64,000 bases of DNA from Lunularia cruciata. Taxonomy: Eukaryota > Streptophyta > Marchantiopsida > Lunulariales > Lunulariaceae. Of the stretch, positions 11,477 through 23,800 are shown one piece after another. Where the stretch lies: NCBI GenBank assembly GCA_948567375.1, contig OX419761.1, positions 37,858,243 through 37,922,242 on the forward strand, read 5' to 3'. The translations under genes were made by a program, and so were the position numbers. The stretch's first letter is position 1, and the number at the start of each line of letters is the position of its first letter. Under the pieces are notes generated by a model that was given only the letters and a program-made list of their open reading frames with translations, had not been told where the DNA came from and did not search any database.

Positions 11477-13632
11477 AAGGGCTGCGAGCAATCTTTTATG
11501 GGTTCCGGAGCATTCTTTGGCTATGGGACCCGAAAAAAAAAATGGAATATCTGGGTATGATTGAATCTGGACTTGAAAATGGAAATCTATGATTGAAACC
11601 CCATGTGTCCTGGTTGGAGGTATAAATTTCAATTTCTAATCCCTCGTCCAATGGTAAAATTTTATCCCAAACGTTGAGGGGAGATAGTTATAATAATGAA
11701 ACAGCGTACCCATTCGCCATTACACGCTGCTTGCAATGCAATTCCAAATGAGGATGCCAGCTGCTACGCAAGCATGATGACACGGTGACATCTCAAGGCA
11801 TTAGCGCGGTGGCAGTAAGTTGTTTAGCTTACCAGAGTTATTGACGTCATTAATTAATTATGATTAAAACTTGGATGCTTATTTAAGGAATTTCTAAAGA
11901 TATAAGTGATTCAGATCTAAACCCAAAATTCATCTTCCTTAATAATGAAAATTTAGACTTTTCAATATGCATCTTAGGAAATATGGAACATACAGTAGCA
12001 AGAAAGCAAAGAATTGCTCTAAAACAATTCTAGACGATGTGCTAGTTAGTTTTGAGATATATAGCTTGAATACTTACTTTAGTCTTGTTTCCAAGAGGAA
12101 TTTATCTAACAAGGAAATAGGATGGTTTTAGAAACATAAAATAAAATATCCAATATTTTCTTAAATTTCTCAAGACTGAAAATGAAATTCGATGAAGTGT
12201 TCAGATATAAGAAGGATAAAAAGAAGAAAATATACTTAGAAGTACTGCTTGATATAGTGATATAGGGAAAAAATTTTATGTGTGTGGTCTTTCTAGGTTT
12301 ATCAAGTTACTGATATGATAATATTTAGTTCCATATTCCTGTGAATGAACATATGCAATAGCTTAGACAAATTTGTTCTTTTAATGTTAAAGTAAACGTA
12401 GACAATTTATTAGTCATCTCAATTTCATGTCATAATGGTAGCTATGATACTTAGTACTGTATTGAAAATGCCTGATATTATATCCAACGATATCCAATAT
12501 GAAATTTTGTCTTTGCATCCACATTATAGTTTAATTACACTTTCTATACTCACTAAAAAACATATAAATTAAACCATGTAAATATGAGGTGAATGCAAAG
12601 GAAAATAAATTTTAATTATTACTTAATATTATCTAAAATGATGATTTTTTATGTATAAATAAACCTCATGATCTTCGTATGTAGTCATGATAAAACAGGA
12701 AAATTAGAGAACCAGTAATTGTTGATTCTCTTCAAGTTAGAGTGAATGAACTATAATAATGATGAACTGGAGTTGAAGGAAAAAATATTTTTATTGTTCA
12801 ATTTCTCACTTTTAATCATGAACCTGATAAAATTTCAACTAGTGTCAAGGTGACCATAAGATAAACGAGCTCAATATTCTCTAAAATTTTCAGTAAGATA
12901 ATAACTTAATTTTGACACCTCTTATATCTTAAAATTAGTATCCAAAAATTATTCTTTGATATCAATCTTACTCTTAGATACGATAGACACAAGATGTGTA
13001 AGCTATAACTTATGCGGTGCAAACTCCGCTCTGCAATCTATTCAGGTTATCCATATCATCTAATCTCATGCAATGTCATGTATTTTCCATTCTGAAAATT
13101 GGGAAATGAAATTGAAATTGTCTATAACACTCTAAAACTATAAAGAATAGATTCTCCTAATACGATTTGTGAGGAACATACATATTCAAAGAAGTTACAT
13201 CCAATCTAAATAGAAACCTAGAACTTTGGAGGAAATTCAAACTATAGAAATGAAACTAATTATTACTATATTCTTTTATCATTATTGCTTCAGTATTGCA
13301 AAAATTGACTTTCTTGTGCGTATAAATCGACAAACTATCCACACTTTTTAATATTTCTTATCATCTTGACTTATTATAGACTTTGATATTTCAGCAATCA
13401 TATATATGTTGTTCGAGGTTTGTCCATTTACAATCGTCTTCGTACACGAACCTTCTTTAAGTAAATCAATGAACCATGTATAATTTAGGTAGTTTATAAA
13501 TATCTAATCACTATATTGTTCACTTAGAACTGGTTGAACGAAATGCATACAAACTCTAACTACATGTAGGTGTCTTTATATGCAAGAGTTGACTTCCTTG
13601 TCCTTCCAAATTGTGTCATATTATCCCTATGT
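11477..13632. other. AT-rich spacer
   Basis: This is AT-rich DNA without a supportable gene or RNA. Open frames are short and biased by composition. It separates the relic at 11.2 kb from retroelement copy B. Confidence 0.6.
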
Positions 13633-14457
13633 TTATTGCACCAGCTACTTTCTCTACAGGGATGAGGTTTCACCTAGGTTTGGTCCGCCCATTTACATCT
13701 TCATTATTGATTTGTGAGTGTGGTTCTAATCTAGATGCAGTAGCGGTCCATATGACACAATATTCTTTTGGAGGACAAAAGATAACTATCCATGATGCTA
13801 TTAGAGACATAGTGTTTACTATGGCATAAGAGAGTGGGTACTTGGCTTGGAGAGAGCGTTTGTATGCTTTGCAGATGACACATGTCAAAGTAGACTTATA
13901 CTTGGTCCTAGATGATCAAGTGACAATAGCGGATGTCATGGTTACGGACCCTATGTGGGACACAATTTCGGAGGAGTGATTACCCATCCCCTTGGATGGG
14001 CGGCGAGTGCAACAACAACAGGTCGCAAGGTCTCCAAGTATAGGGGCATGCAACACGGTCACCTCTTTGTTTCTCTAGCCTTGGAGTTATATGGAGTGAT
14101 GGATGCTACATTAGACACATTTGTCAAGGAGTGCACAAGAGTTGATCATGTTAGGCGCTAGGGGTACCACTTTTACTCTCATACTTTGTAGCATATTTTA
14201 GAAAGCATGTGTCCATTGCTCTACAGAGGGCAGTGGCTGGTGCAATCCGTAAGAGAGCAATCACACTAGGTGATGCTTCTTTGGATGCTCTAGTTATTTG
14301 TAGACCGTAGGACTTGCATAGCTCAGATATCTTAGGTGCAGGAGGGCAGAGATCTCATATAGACTCTATTGCGACTTAGCTCCATTTTAGCTTTTTTGTC
14401 TCTCCCTTGTTCAACTTGATGGGGTCTTCCATCCTTTGTGTTTTCTACGTGGTCGCA
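13633..14457 (+). mobile_element. Retroelement copy B: strongly 5'-truncated
   Basis: This plus-strand copy begins inside the region before the zinc knuckle (matching copy D near 23600) and runs to the shared 3' end GGTCGC near 14456. It encodes the zinc knuckle (CECGSNLDAVAVHMTQ; the last cysteine of the knuckle is replaced by tyrosine) and the RLE-type core (LYLVLDDQVTIADVMVTDP). The frame is broken by TAA at 13827, where copy C has CGA (both bases of a CG changed), and by a frameshift near 13970. It has drifted more than copies C and D. Confidence 0.8.
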
Positions 14458-15150
14458 CTTTTCTCATTCCAATATTGCTACACTCAAGCATCCTTCCTCT
14501 CTCATCTCCCATATTTAACATAAATTTGATCCCCTCACATTTAGTTTTACTCAAATGCCCAAAGCCATTTCAACTCTGAACAGATGTAAGACACCCATTA
14601 GAGAAGGCACTGCAATTGAAGATCAAAAGATTCACTAATGCTGCATATCATGTTTATTATTAGTATTCTTATTATTTCTTTGCTTCTTTCTTGGACGAGG
14701 AGAGTTCATGCTGCACATACATATTCAAAACAATAACGCTAAATTCTACATAGGTATGGTCGAAGACAAGCGTTAGACTTTCAAATTATTTTGGCACTTC
14801 TCGATTTAAATTTGTCTTCCAATATCTTCCAATGGACCTCGTTATCAACCTCCTAGTCATTCAACCCTTAGATAATTTCAACTTTCATAAGATAACTAGA
14901 TTCTCTGCGTAATAGTTTGTGGCTCTCTCCTATAAATAGAGTATGGATGAATCTGCTGATACTTCTCTCTCTGAAGTACGGAATATAGTGGAATTTTTGG
15001 AAAGGAGCTTATTGTATGAGCAACTAAAAATAAGTTTGAAAGAAACAAGCACGTTATCCAAACAAGAGAGAGAGCGGGCCCCACCAAGGAAGAAGTCATT
15101 CGATACGGAATAGGAGGGATATAGTGGTAGACAAAGTGGCTAGAGGCCAC
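14458..15150. other. Spacer after retroelement copy B
   Basis: There is no gene I can support. A minus-strand open frame at 14896-15192 overlaps the inverted-repeat cluster and looks like chance. Confidence 0.4.
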
Positions 15151-15318
15151 ATTTGGCGGGAACAGTGAAAGGACATCAGATGTCCCCGCCAAATTGAGCG
15201 AATCGAGGCAGGAACTAACATGAGTTCAAATTGGCTTGACCCCAGCGGCCATATTTGGCGGAGCTACTTAGCGTAAGAGCGAACATACCATAGTGTACAG
15301 TGAGTCGTCCCGCCAAAT
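15151..15318. promoter_or_regulatory. Cluster of four E2F-like motifs in two inverted pairs
   Basis: The motif ATTTGGCGG(G/A) occurs on the plus strand at 15151 and 15253 and inverted, as CCCGCCAAAT, at 15185-15194 and 15309-15318. The first pair forms 14-bp arms (15151-15164 and 15181-15194, one mismatch). WTTSSCSS is the known E2F/DP binding consensus, and the motifs fit it. Four sites in 168 bp are more than expected by chance. No clear E2F-type target gene lies next to them, so these may instead be subterminal repeats of a mobile element. Confidence 0.45.
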
Positions 15319-15650
15319 TCGGGGTTGGAGAAAGTAGTAGCATGAGACCAATGGGCTCGAGGTCACTATTGGAGGGAAAGTAGTGCTGAAGAAGCCAATA
15401 ATCAGTAGAGGGGGCGCCACACGCATTTACGGAAATCATGGTTCTTGCACCTTTTATGCGATTTTCTTTTGGATCTTCTAGAAAGTTATGGGGATATGCT
15501 ATACGTGGTAGTGAAGACAAAAGGAGAAACGAAAATAATCTTGCTATGGAACTGTATACAAGTATGCTTGTTGGACATTAAGACGAACTACGTGATAACA
15601 AGGCATAGTGAATACGTACTAATTTTAATAATCATCCATATCTGCATATT
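15319..15650. other. Spacer between motif cluster and fold-back element
   Basis: No gene is seen. The plus-strand open frame at 15445-15654 has no recognisable protein content. Confidence 0.4.
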
Positions 15651-16053
15651 GTAAGGTGTTCTTTTTGTAAACTTTTTTTCCTTGATCTAGTAATGGAGCA
15701 TCAAAACTTAGTCTTCTGAACATTTGTAGACATCATCACAAACTCAGACTTCTGAACACTTGTAGCTAGCGTGGAAGGTAAGACGTGTGGAATATAAATC
15801 CCTAAAACATAGAACAGGTTATAAAAATATGCTTAAGGGGCCATCAAAATGTCAGTTAAGGAACTGACATCTTGGCGCCTTGAGCACTTTTTATTTTATT
15901 TTTTAACATGTACCATATGTTATAAGGATTTATATTCTACGCATCCTACCTTCCACGCTAGCTAGGTGCAAATGCTCAAAGGTCTAACTTTGTGAATGCT
16001 ATTGATGTGCATTACTTGATCAATGAACAAAGAATACAAAAGAACACTTCCAC
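15651..16053. mobile_element. Fold-back (MITE-like) element of about 400 bp
   Basis: The two halves are imperfect reverse complements along almost the whole length. Outer arms pair GGTGTTCTTTTTGT near 15655 with ACAAAAGAACACTT near 16037-16050. Middle arms (15764-15801 with 15926-15963) match at roughly 33 of 38 positions. The centre is a perfect 8-bp stem, TGTCAGTT / AACTGACA (15850-15869), with a 4-nt loop. A 39-bp tandem duplication sits in the left arm near 15705-15760. There is no coding capacity. The target-site duplication is unclear (TAT is possible). RNA from it would form a long hairpin. Confidence 0.75.
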
Positions 16054-18588
16054 TATGGCATGTCTTATGTCCTTACTTAAAAGAAAGCCACCATGAGCCA
16101 ATCAAGTGTGAAGAACACGCACGATTTTAAGCATGATAAACTCAAAGTGAATTATGGACAAGACCTGGCTCCATTCCATACTAAAATGGAAAAATAAAGG
16201 GACACTTATGTACTCTGCCCTTTTGGAGAGTGTAAGAGTTAAAGCCGAAGGAGGTACAATCGAGAGGAGATATGGAAGGACAGAAATATAATATGTTATT
16301 AAAGCTTTAGAGATAAACATGCAGAACAAAAAGAAAACACATGCCTATAAAGATTTGTTCAGACGTAACAGAGGGGAGTTTTCAGACCTTTTCTTGCAGC
16401 TTTAGAACGGTTTCGCTCCTTTTCTGCTACCCATATCAGACCTGATTGACAGAAAGTTATATTCCTCGCTGTCAAACACTTGGCTTGTAAACCTTAGAAG
16501 GATCAAATTTTGATTGCACCAATTGTGAATTCCCAAAAGACCGAATGCATGTACGATTTTGCAGGTGATTGGTGATATTTCTCGCGTGCAATTAAAACAT
16601 TGCGAATATCAGTTACAGTTACTGAAGGGACAATTAGCAAAAGCTTTAACTTCCGGTTTATTAGTAATGGGCTGTGCTATACAGACGAACTTCAATAATA
16701 AAATCTATCTTATTACCAAGGAAAATTAGGGATGAAGGAAATAAGAAGAGAAGAAGTTAACAATAAACATTTGATAGAAGGCTGGTAAATGGTAGAAGAA
16801 AAAATTCGGGGAGAGATCAACTTATGAAATCTATGTCTTAATTTGTGATTAACAAAAGGAAATGCATAAATTTAATATATATTTTAAGTCTATCTTTTTG
16901 ATAACCAATCCACTCATATGTTATTTAATATCTTCAAGGACATCGATCACTACAGAAGGCTGTACACCAACCCAATTTATGATATAGCACCTATAACTTC
17001 TAATGTCTTTTATCAAATGTGTTTTTAAGTCCAGAAAATATCCACACACAAGGGACTGAAAAGCTTAAATTCTTCCAATAGGATAATCCGAAGTACTCTT
17101 ATTATCCAAATAGAGCAGCCCTTTGCCTAGTCCTTCAGTGCTTTCATTTGTTTTCTCAGATGTCGCCGTAGATGCATGAGCAATATACAAAGACTTTTTG
17201 TTCTCAAGTATTTCTGGAATAGGACAGAAGTGGACGCGGAAAACTGATAGTTATGGGCGACATCGCTATCCTGACAACTTACTCACCAAACTTACAAAAC
17301 CTCTAAATTAGGTGACATCCAATACTGTCCCTACATTATCCACGAAATTGACTGATAATCATGTCAACCATGCCGTCGCTATGCAGCGGGAGACCTTAAA
17401 CCTTTTTTGATAACATGATTCGTCCCATGGCCCCACCAACTATCTACGGCATGGGATTATGGAACCTACCATCCTGTCTGCGCTGCGGCCTACGAGGGAG
17501 CCGGATAAGATGCCATGCCGGACGGTACCATAATACGGTACCACCAGATTTGCGGGCCGCAGGTTGTGGAATTGTCTGTCAGGAGAGTTCCGGATATGGA
17601 ACTTCTCTCCACCTGTCACTAGCTCTCATCTACTACTGTCTCGGAGAAGCCGGGCAGCTGGCCTGGGTACCACGTACTGACGTAGATGAGCATGGAAGCC
17701 TAGTATGAGCTCTTGGTGTCAGTCCAGTCTAGTCACCTCAGGGTTCAGGTCAGGAATCATGTGTGCTGTCCTGCGAATCCTGTCTGGAGTTTCTGTGTGT
17801 TCCCGTTACGTCGAGGACGAATTTCAAATAATAACCTCACATTTCTTGGACAAAAAGATGCGTATTTCTTGGACTTATACACGTAAAAGACTAGCGTATC
17901 TCAAATATCGTCCACACATTTTTCCTTTCGGGTCTTCTGATACATCTGGTGTTCACGGTAAACTACAACGGCAGAGGATACGGTTCCCATAATATGTTAC
18001 TTGAAGTCAAATGCTGGGTCAGGCCGTTTGGAAGAAACTTACAGCTATTATTATCGTGCTAAGCTCAAATATTTAAACTAATACTTTTCCCAATTACGAA
18101 CCTCAAGGTAATACTTGGAGCTATTTCTCAGATAGAAGGGAAATACCACGAAGGAATTTTCTAGTGTTATTTTCCGCGGAAATGAGGGTGGATTGGAGCA
18201 ATGAGATGCTGGATACCAAAATATCTTCAGTGTTACTGTAACACGCTCTATCTACAAAACCAAAACCAAACCAAAACTTTGAACATTATATATAGTGGCA
18301 GGTTAAAGGAATTCCCAGATTTACTTAAAACCCCACCAGCTGAAAATTTGATAAATCCGTTTAAGTAAATCATATGAGTACTCAACCCAATACCGGAAAT
18401 GAACCAGGTGCGTCTAGAAAATGACTTGATAGACAACTTAGTGAAAACACCACTCGAGGATAAATTGAACATGGTCACTTCCATCAGCAAAAATGTAAGA
18501 GGAATTTACACGGAGTAGATAGGGAACGGTTTCTTTAGCTTTTATAAGGAGCTGCCACTAAACCTTGTCTCTTTTTTAAAAGAAAAAA
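16054..18588. other. Spacer with a GC-richer patch
   Basis: No gene is supported. A GC-richer patch at 17400-17720 contains a 97-codon open frame (17415-17708) with several cysteines but no motif, intron borders or repeat that would back it. Confidence 0.4.
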
Positions 18589-20659
18589 GGCGACCGCGTA
18601 GGAAAAATGAAGGATGGGAAGACCCCATCAAGCCGTACAAGGGAGAGACAAAAAAGGTAACATGGGGCTAAGCCCCAATAGAGTCTGTATGAGAAATCTG
18701 CCCTACCGCACCTAAGATATCCGAGCTATGCAAGTCGTACGGTATACACACAACTGGAGCATCCGAAGAAACATCACCTAATGTGATTGCTCTCCTATGG
18801 ATTGCACCAGCCACTGGCCTCTGTAGAGCAATGGATACACGCTGTCTAAAGTAAGCTACAAAGTATGAGAGTGAGAGTGGTACCTCTTGACGCCTAACAT
18901 GATAAGCTCTCGCGCACTCCCTGACAAATGTGTCAAATGCCATGTCCATCGCTCCATATAACTCCAAGGCTAGAGGAACAAAGAGGTGACCTCGTTGCAT
19001 GCCCCTATACTTGGAGACCTTGCGACCTGCTGCTGCACTCGCTGCCCATCCAGGAGGATGGGTAATCACTCCCTCCGAAATTGTATCACGCGTAGGGTCC
19101 GTCACCACGACATCCGCTACTGTCACCTGATCATCTCGGACCAGGTATAAGTTTGCCCTGACACGTGTCGTCTGCAATGCATACGAACGCTCCCTCCAAG
19201 CCAAGTATCCACTCTCTCGTGCCATAGCAAACACTATGTCTCTAATGGCATCATGGGTAGCTATCCTCTGTCCTCCAAAAGGACACCGTGTCATGTGGAC
19301 CGCCGCTGCATCTAGTGTAGAACCACACTCACAAGTGAGTAGTGAAGATGTAGATGGGTGGACCAAACCTAGGCGAAACCTCATCGCTGTAGAGAAAGTA
19401 GCCGGTGCGAGTTGGAAAGCCCTAATGCATGGTCGAGCTAGGATCCACGAGCCTGCACCCTTGCCGGAGCAAGAGCGTAGACGTGCTCTAGTAGCCTGAG
19501 GAATGGACGAGTCAACTAAGAGAGAATGTAGCGTATGCTCACACTGTCGCTCCATCAAGGAAGACTGTAGACCTCTAGTCCAATCTGACGATAGTGAAGC
19601 AAACGGTGGAAAATCCTCTCGTGCACGTGGAGATAGACTATTTCTCGTCTGCCGCAATAACACCTGGAGAGAAAAGGATCCTCCCTCCACCTCTGTCACA
19701 TAAGTCTCCAAAACCGGCCTATCAGCAACCACAAAACGAGAGGCAAGTAGGGGTGCCGAGAGAGCCCAACTACCCAAAAACGCTATAGGCGCCATCTCCT
19801 CCATAGAAAGCAAGCCAACCCCACCACATGAGATCGGTAGAGCCGTCTGTCTACGTGCCAAATCCCATGTCACACACTCAAAAGTCCCCGGTCCAATAAT
19901 ATCACCAAAGACTCCCATAATCCTCCTATCAAATGCTCTCAGACGTGATAGGAAGGACGGTGAGGGAAGAACTGTACGGATGAGGTAGGATGGTCGATGA
20001 GCAATACTGGAAGAGAGTATACCAAATGCCACTTATGGATCTCCTAGTAATGGAAGGTCATCCACATGGAGAACATCCTCTGCAAGGGCAGCATCCAAGA
20101 AGCGTGTGACAAAATCCTCCGATCCTACTGGCACTCCAAGAACACGAAGTCCCTCTGTGGATGTGATACACCCCTCTGGAAGCTCAAGGTGGGGAGGGAT
20201 ACCTAAAGGGGACCATGCCCTACACTTTGACACCTTGACTCTCAAGCCTACTAGATGTAGCTCGGTAGTCAAGTAGTCAAAGGCCTGCCAAATCTGATCT
20301 ACAGGGCCTACGATGTGTGTATCATCTGCCAAGGATGGAAATACACAACCTGGCATGGCCAAAGTAGTAGATAGGAGAGCTCTAAAGTGAGCCATGGCAA
20401 ATAAAGGCCCCCCAAAGGATCTCCCTGATGTGTACCAACAGCTGACTCCAAGACGGTGACTCCCTCCTGTGAACCACCATGCTGGTAGTAAAGGGAAGCA
20501 GGAGAGCCATAAAAAGACCGCACAAAAGGAATGAGACTCGCCAAGGATCCACCAGCCTCCCTAAGCTCTCTAAAGATGGATGCACGTGAGACGCTATTAA
20601 AAGCATTCTCAACATCCACCTGTAGGACGACCCACTCCGGATGGATATCTAGGAGTGCT
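18589..20659 (-). mobile_element. Retroelement copy C: best-preserved RT C-terminus plus RLE-type domain
   Basis: This minus-strand element has its 3' end GGTCGCC at 18589 and is 5'-truncated at about 20659, inside the reverse transcriptase just before motif A. It reads DVENAFNSVSR (motif A), QGDPLGG (motif B) and SLADDTHIVGP (motif C, catalytic DD). After one in-frame TAA at 20033-20035 comes an intact 454-codon frame (20032-18668). In that frame the zinc knuckle C-x-C-x9-H-x3-C spans residues 234-250. The RLE-type core, LYLVRDDQVTVADVVVTDP, spans residues 295-313, followed by Lys 338 and Lys 341. Known R2/NeSL/HERO-type elements place a CCHC knuckle and a PD-(D/E)XK endonuclease here to nick the target. 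A frame shift lies near 20400. It forms an inverted pair with copy D. Confidence 0.85.
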
Positions 20660-20814
20660 AGATACTATTCCTCCTTTTCTATACGGGAGCTATATGGGAG
20701 CTTTTCTGGCAGCGGGAGAGTGTGTAGACGGGAGAAGGAGGGAGAGACAGTGAGACAATATCTGTAATTTCTGAGGGCTCTCTAGCAGGTAGCATTTGAG
20801 TGAATAGTCTATTC
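20660..20814. other. Junction between inverted retroelement copies C and D
   Basis: This short purine-rich segment separates the truncated 5' end of copy C from the presumed 5' region of copy D. It matches neither. Confidence 0.4.
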
Positions 20815-23800
20815 TCTTTGTTTTTCAATTTCGGTTCCATTGGCATCTAGATTGAAGACTATGGAGAATAGAATAGAAAATTATGAAGATTTTTAGATTT
20901 TTTAGGGTTTAGAGTGATCGTTATACATTGAGAGTGATGGATTGGGGATTTTCATTTCAAATCTCTTGGTTTTCATGATTAAGTTCCATGGGAATTTAGT
21001 TTAAAAATTTTGGAGATGGAAATTGAAAGTTATGAGAGTTTATAGATTTTAGGGTTTGGAGAGATTGTTTTCTTATGTGAGTTGGGGTGTGAGGGGTTGT
21101 GGTTTTGCAGATGTGGGGAGATATGGAGAGGAGCAGCATGTGTTACTATCATTATTCTTGTGCTAGCCATGACTACACCTTCCCATGTGGGTCGCCTAGA
21201 GCGGGTCGGGATACACCATGCCCGGTGTGTCACCAACGCTTTACCTCGCAAGGGGTAAAGACCCATGTGGAAGGATGCACAAGGACTATGATTGGACCAC
21301 TTGGGATGCCCACGTGAGACGAGCGACCACATTGACAGCAGTGATACTCAAGATTACGCACGCTTCTTCTATACCTTTGTTGATCATTCCAGGGATACTG
21401 ATCGAGTCGTGGGAGTGGTTAGCTTCTCAGGCAGGTTGCATTTTGGGGTTATTTGAGACTAGTTTTCCATGTCCACGTCTATTCCATATGCTACCCTGCA
21501 CACTCCATGATGAGGCTAGATAGGCTTTTCGCCTACCATTAGACCGTTTGGCACGTGATCCCTTGGACGAGTTAGCATAGTTCCTATTCCTCTTACTCCC
21601 TCAATGGTGTCTCTGTTATGCTAGAGGGGGACGTGCGGAGCATAGAGAGGTGGTTGCTAGATTTTGTCAATTCCAAGCGGGGGATTAGGTAGCCCTTCAG
21701 GAGGAGTCTATTAGGGCTACTTGATTTAGGAGGCAGGCATCGCCACAAGATACCATAGATTCCACTCGATTACGATGATGTAGGATATTGGATCAGGGCG
21801 AGAGAGTTTAGTAGAGCAGCATGAGCGCTACACCCTTTGTCTATAGCGAGTCCTACTGATGAGACCATCTCTTCCCTACGCTCACTACATCCTATAGCAG
21901 TAAAAGGACTACCACTAGAGGTCTTAGATTATCAGCCTGAGCAATCTTTATATCTTGATAGGTCACTATTTGCACAAGCATTGTGCACTGCCTCTTGCCT
22001 TTCCTCAAGAGGCTTGTTAGGGATGGTTTATGAGCACCTTAGAGATTGCTTCCAAGTAGATTATCCTTCTAGTGGTTTTACCGAGTTGTTTTAGGTGGTT
22101 GAAGCAATAGCGAGAGGAGATATTCCTATGTCTGTTAGTTGGGTGTTAGGTGCTAGTCGACTTCTTGCGATGGAGAAGGACACGGGAGGCATTAGACCAA
22201 TTGCTATTGGAGAGATCTTTTTGCGTTTGGTCAATGGTACCATTGTCCTTCAGCATTGTTCTCACTTTCAACAGCACCTTAGTCCACATCAGTTTGGAGA
22301 AGCTACATCTGGAGGATGTGAGGCTATATCTCTAGGCATTAGAGCACTCCTAGATATCTATCCGGAGTGGGTTGTTCTATAGGTGGATGTTGAGAATGAT
22401 TTTAACAGTGTCTCACGTGCATCCATCTTTAGAGAGCTTAGGGAGGCTGGTGGATCCTTGGCAAGTCTCATTCCTTTTGTGTGGTCTTTTTATGGCTCTC
22501 CGGCTTCCTTTTACTACCAACATGGTGGTTCATAGGAGGGAGTCACTGTCTTGGAGTCAGCTGTTGGTACATATCAGGGAGATCCTTTGGGGGGGCCCTT
22601 ATTTGCCATGGCTCACTTTAGAGTTCTCCTATCTACTACATTGGCCATGCCAGGTTGTGTATTTCCCTCCTTGGCGGATGATACACACATCATAGGCCCT
22701 ATAGATCAGATTAGGCAGGCCTTTGACTACTTGACTATTGAGCTACATCTAGTAGGCTTGAAAGTCAACGTGTCAAAGTGTAGAGCATGGTCTCCTTTAG
22801 GTATCTCTCCCCACCTTGAGCTTCCAAAGGGTTGTATCACATCCACAGATGGACTTTGTGTTCTTGGAGTGCTAGTAGGATTGGAGGATTTTGTCACACG
22901 CTTCTTAGACGCTGCTCTTGCAGAGGATGTTCTCCATGTGGATGACCTTCCATTACTAGGAGATCCATAAGTGGCATTTGGTATACTCTCTTCCAGTATT
23001 GCTCATTGACTATCCAACCTCATCCGTACAGTTCCACACTCACCGTCCTTCCTATCACGTCTGAGAGCATTTGATAGGAGGATTATAGGAGTCTTTGGTG
23101 ATATTATTGGACCAGGGACTTTTGAGTGTGTGAAAGGGGATTTGGCACGTAGATAGACGGCTCTACCAATGTCATGTGGTGGGGTTGGCTTGCTTTCTAT
23201 GGAGGAGACGCACCTATAGCATTTTTGGGTAGTTGAGCTCTCTCGGCACCCCTACTTTCCTCTCGTTTTGTGGTTACTGATAGGCCGGTTTTGGAGACTT
23301 ATGTGACCGAGGTAGAGGGAGGATCCTTTTCTCTCCAGGTGTTATTGCGGCAGACGATAAATAGTCTATCCCCACGTGCACGAGAGGATTTTCCACCTTT
23401 TGCTTCATTATCGTCAGATTGGACTAGAGGTTTATAGTCTTCTTTGATGGAGCAACAGTGTGAACATACAGTACATTCTCTCTTAGTTGACTCGTCTATT
23501 CCACAGGCTACTAGAGCACATCTTTGCTCTTGCTCCAGCAAGGGTGCAGGCTCTTGGATCCTAGCTCGACCATGCATTAGGGCTTTCCGACTCGCACCAG
23601 CTACGTTCTCTACAGCGATGAGGTTTCACCTAGGTTTGGTCCACCCATCTGCATCTTCATTACTCACTTGTGAGTGTGGTTCTACACTAGATGCAGCAGC
23701 GGTCCACATGACACGGTGTCCTTTTGGAGGATAGAGGATAGCTACCCATGATGCCATTAGAGACATAGTGTTTGCTATGGCACGAGAGAGTGGATACTTG

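Noticed and set aside
17415..17708. 97-codon cysteine-containing frame in GC-richer patch
   Set aside because: No domain, no splice context and no repeat or homologous frame in the window to support it.
19236..19703. Plus-strand frames opposite retroelement copies A and C (also 7527-7994)
   Set aside because: They are antisense shadows of the RLE-type coding region and recur only because the copies are homologous.
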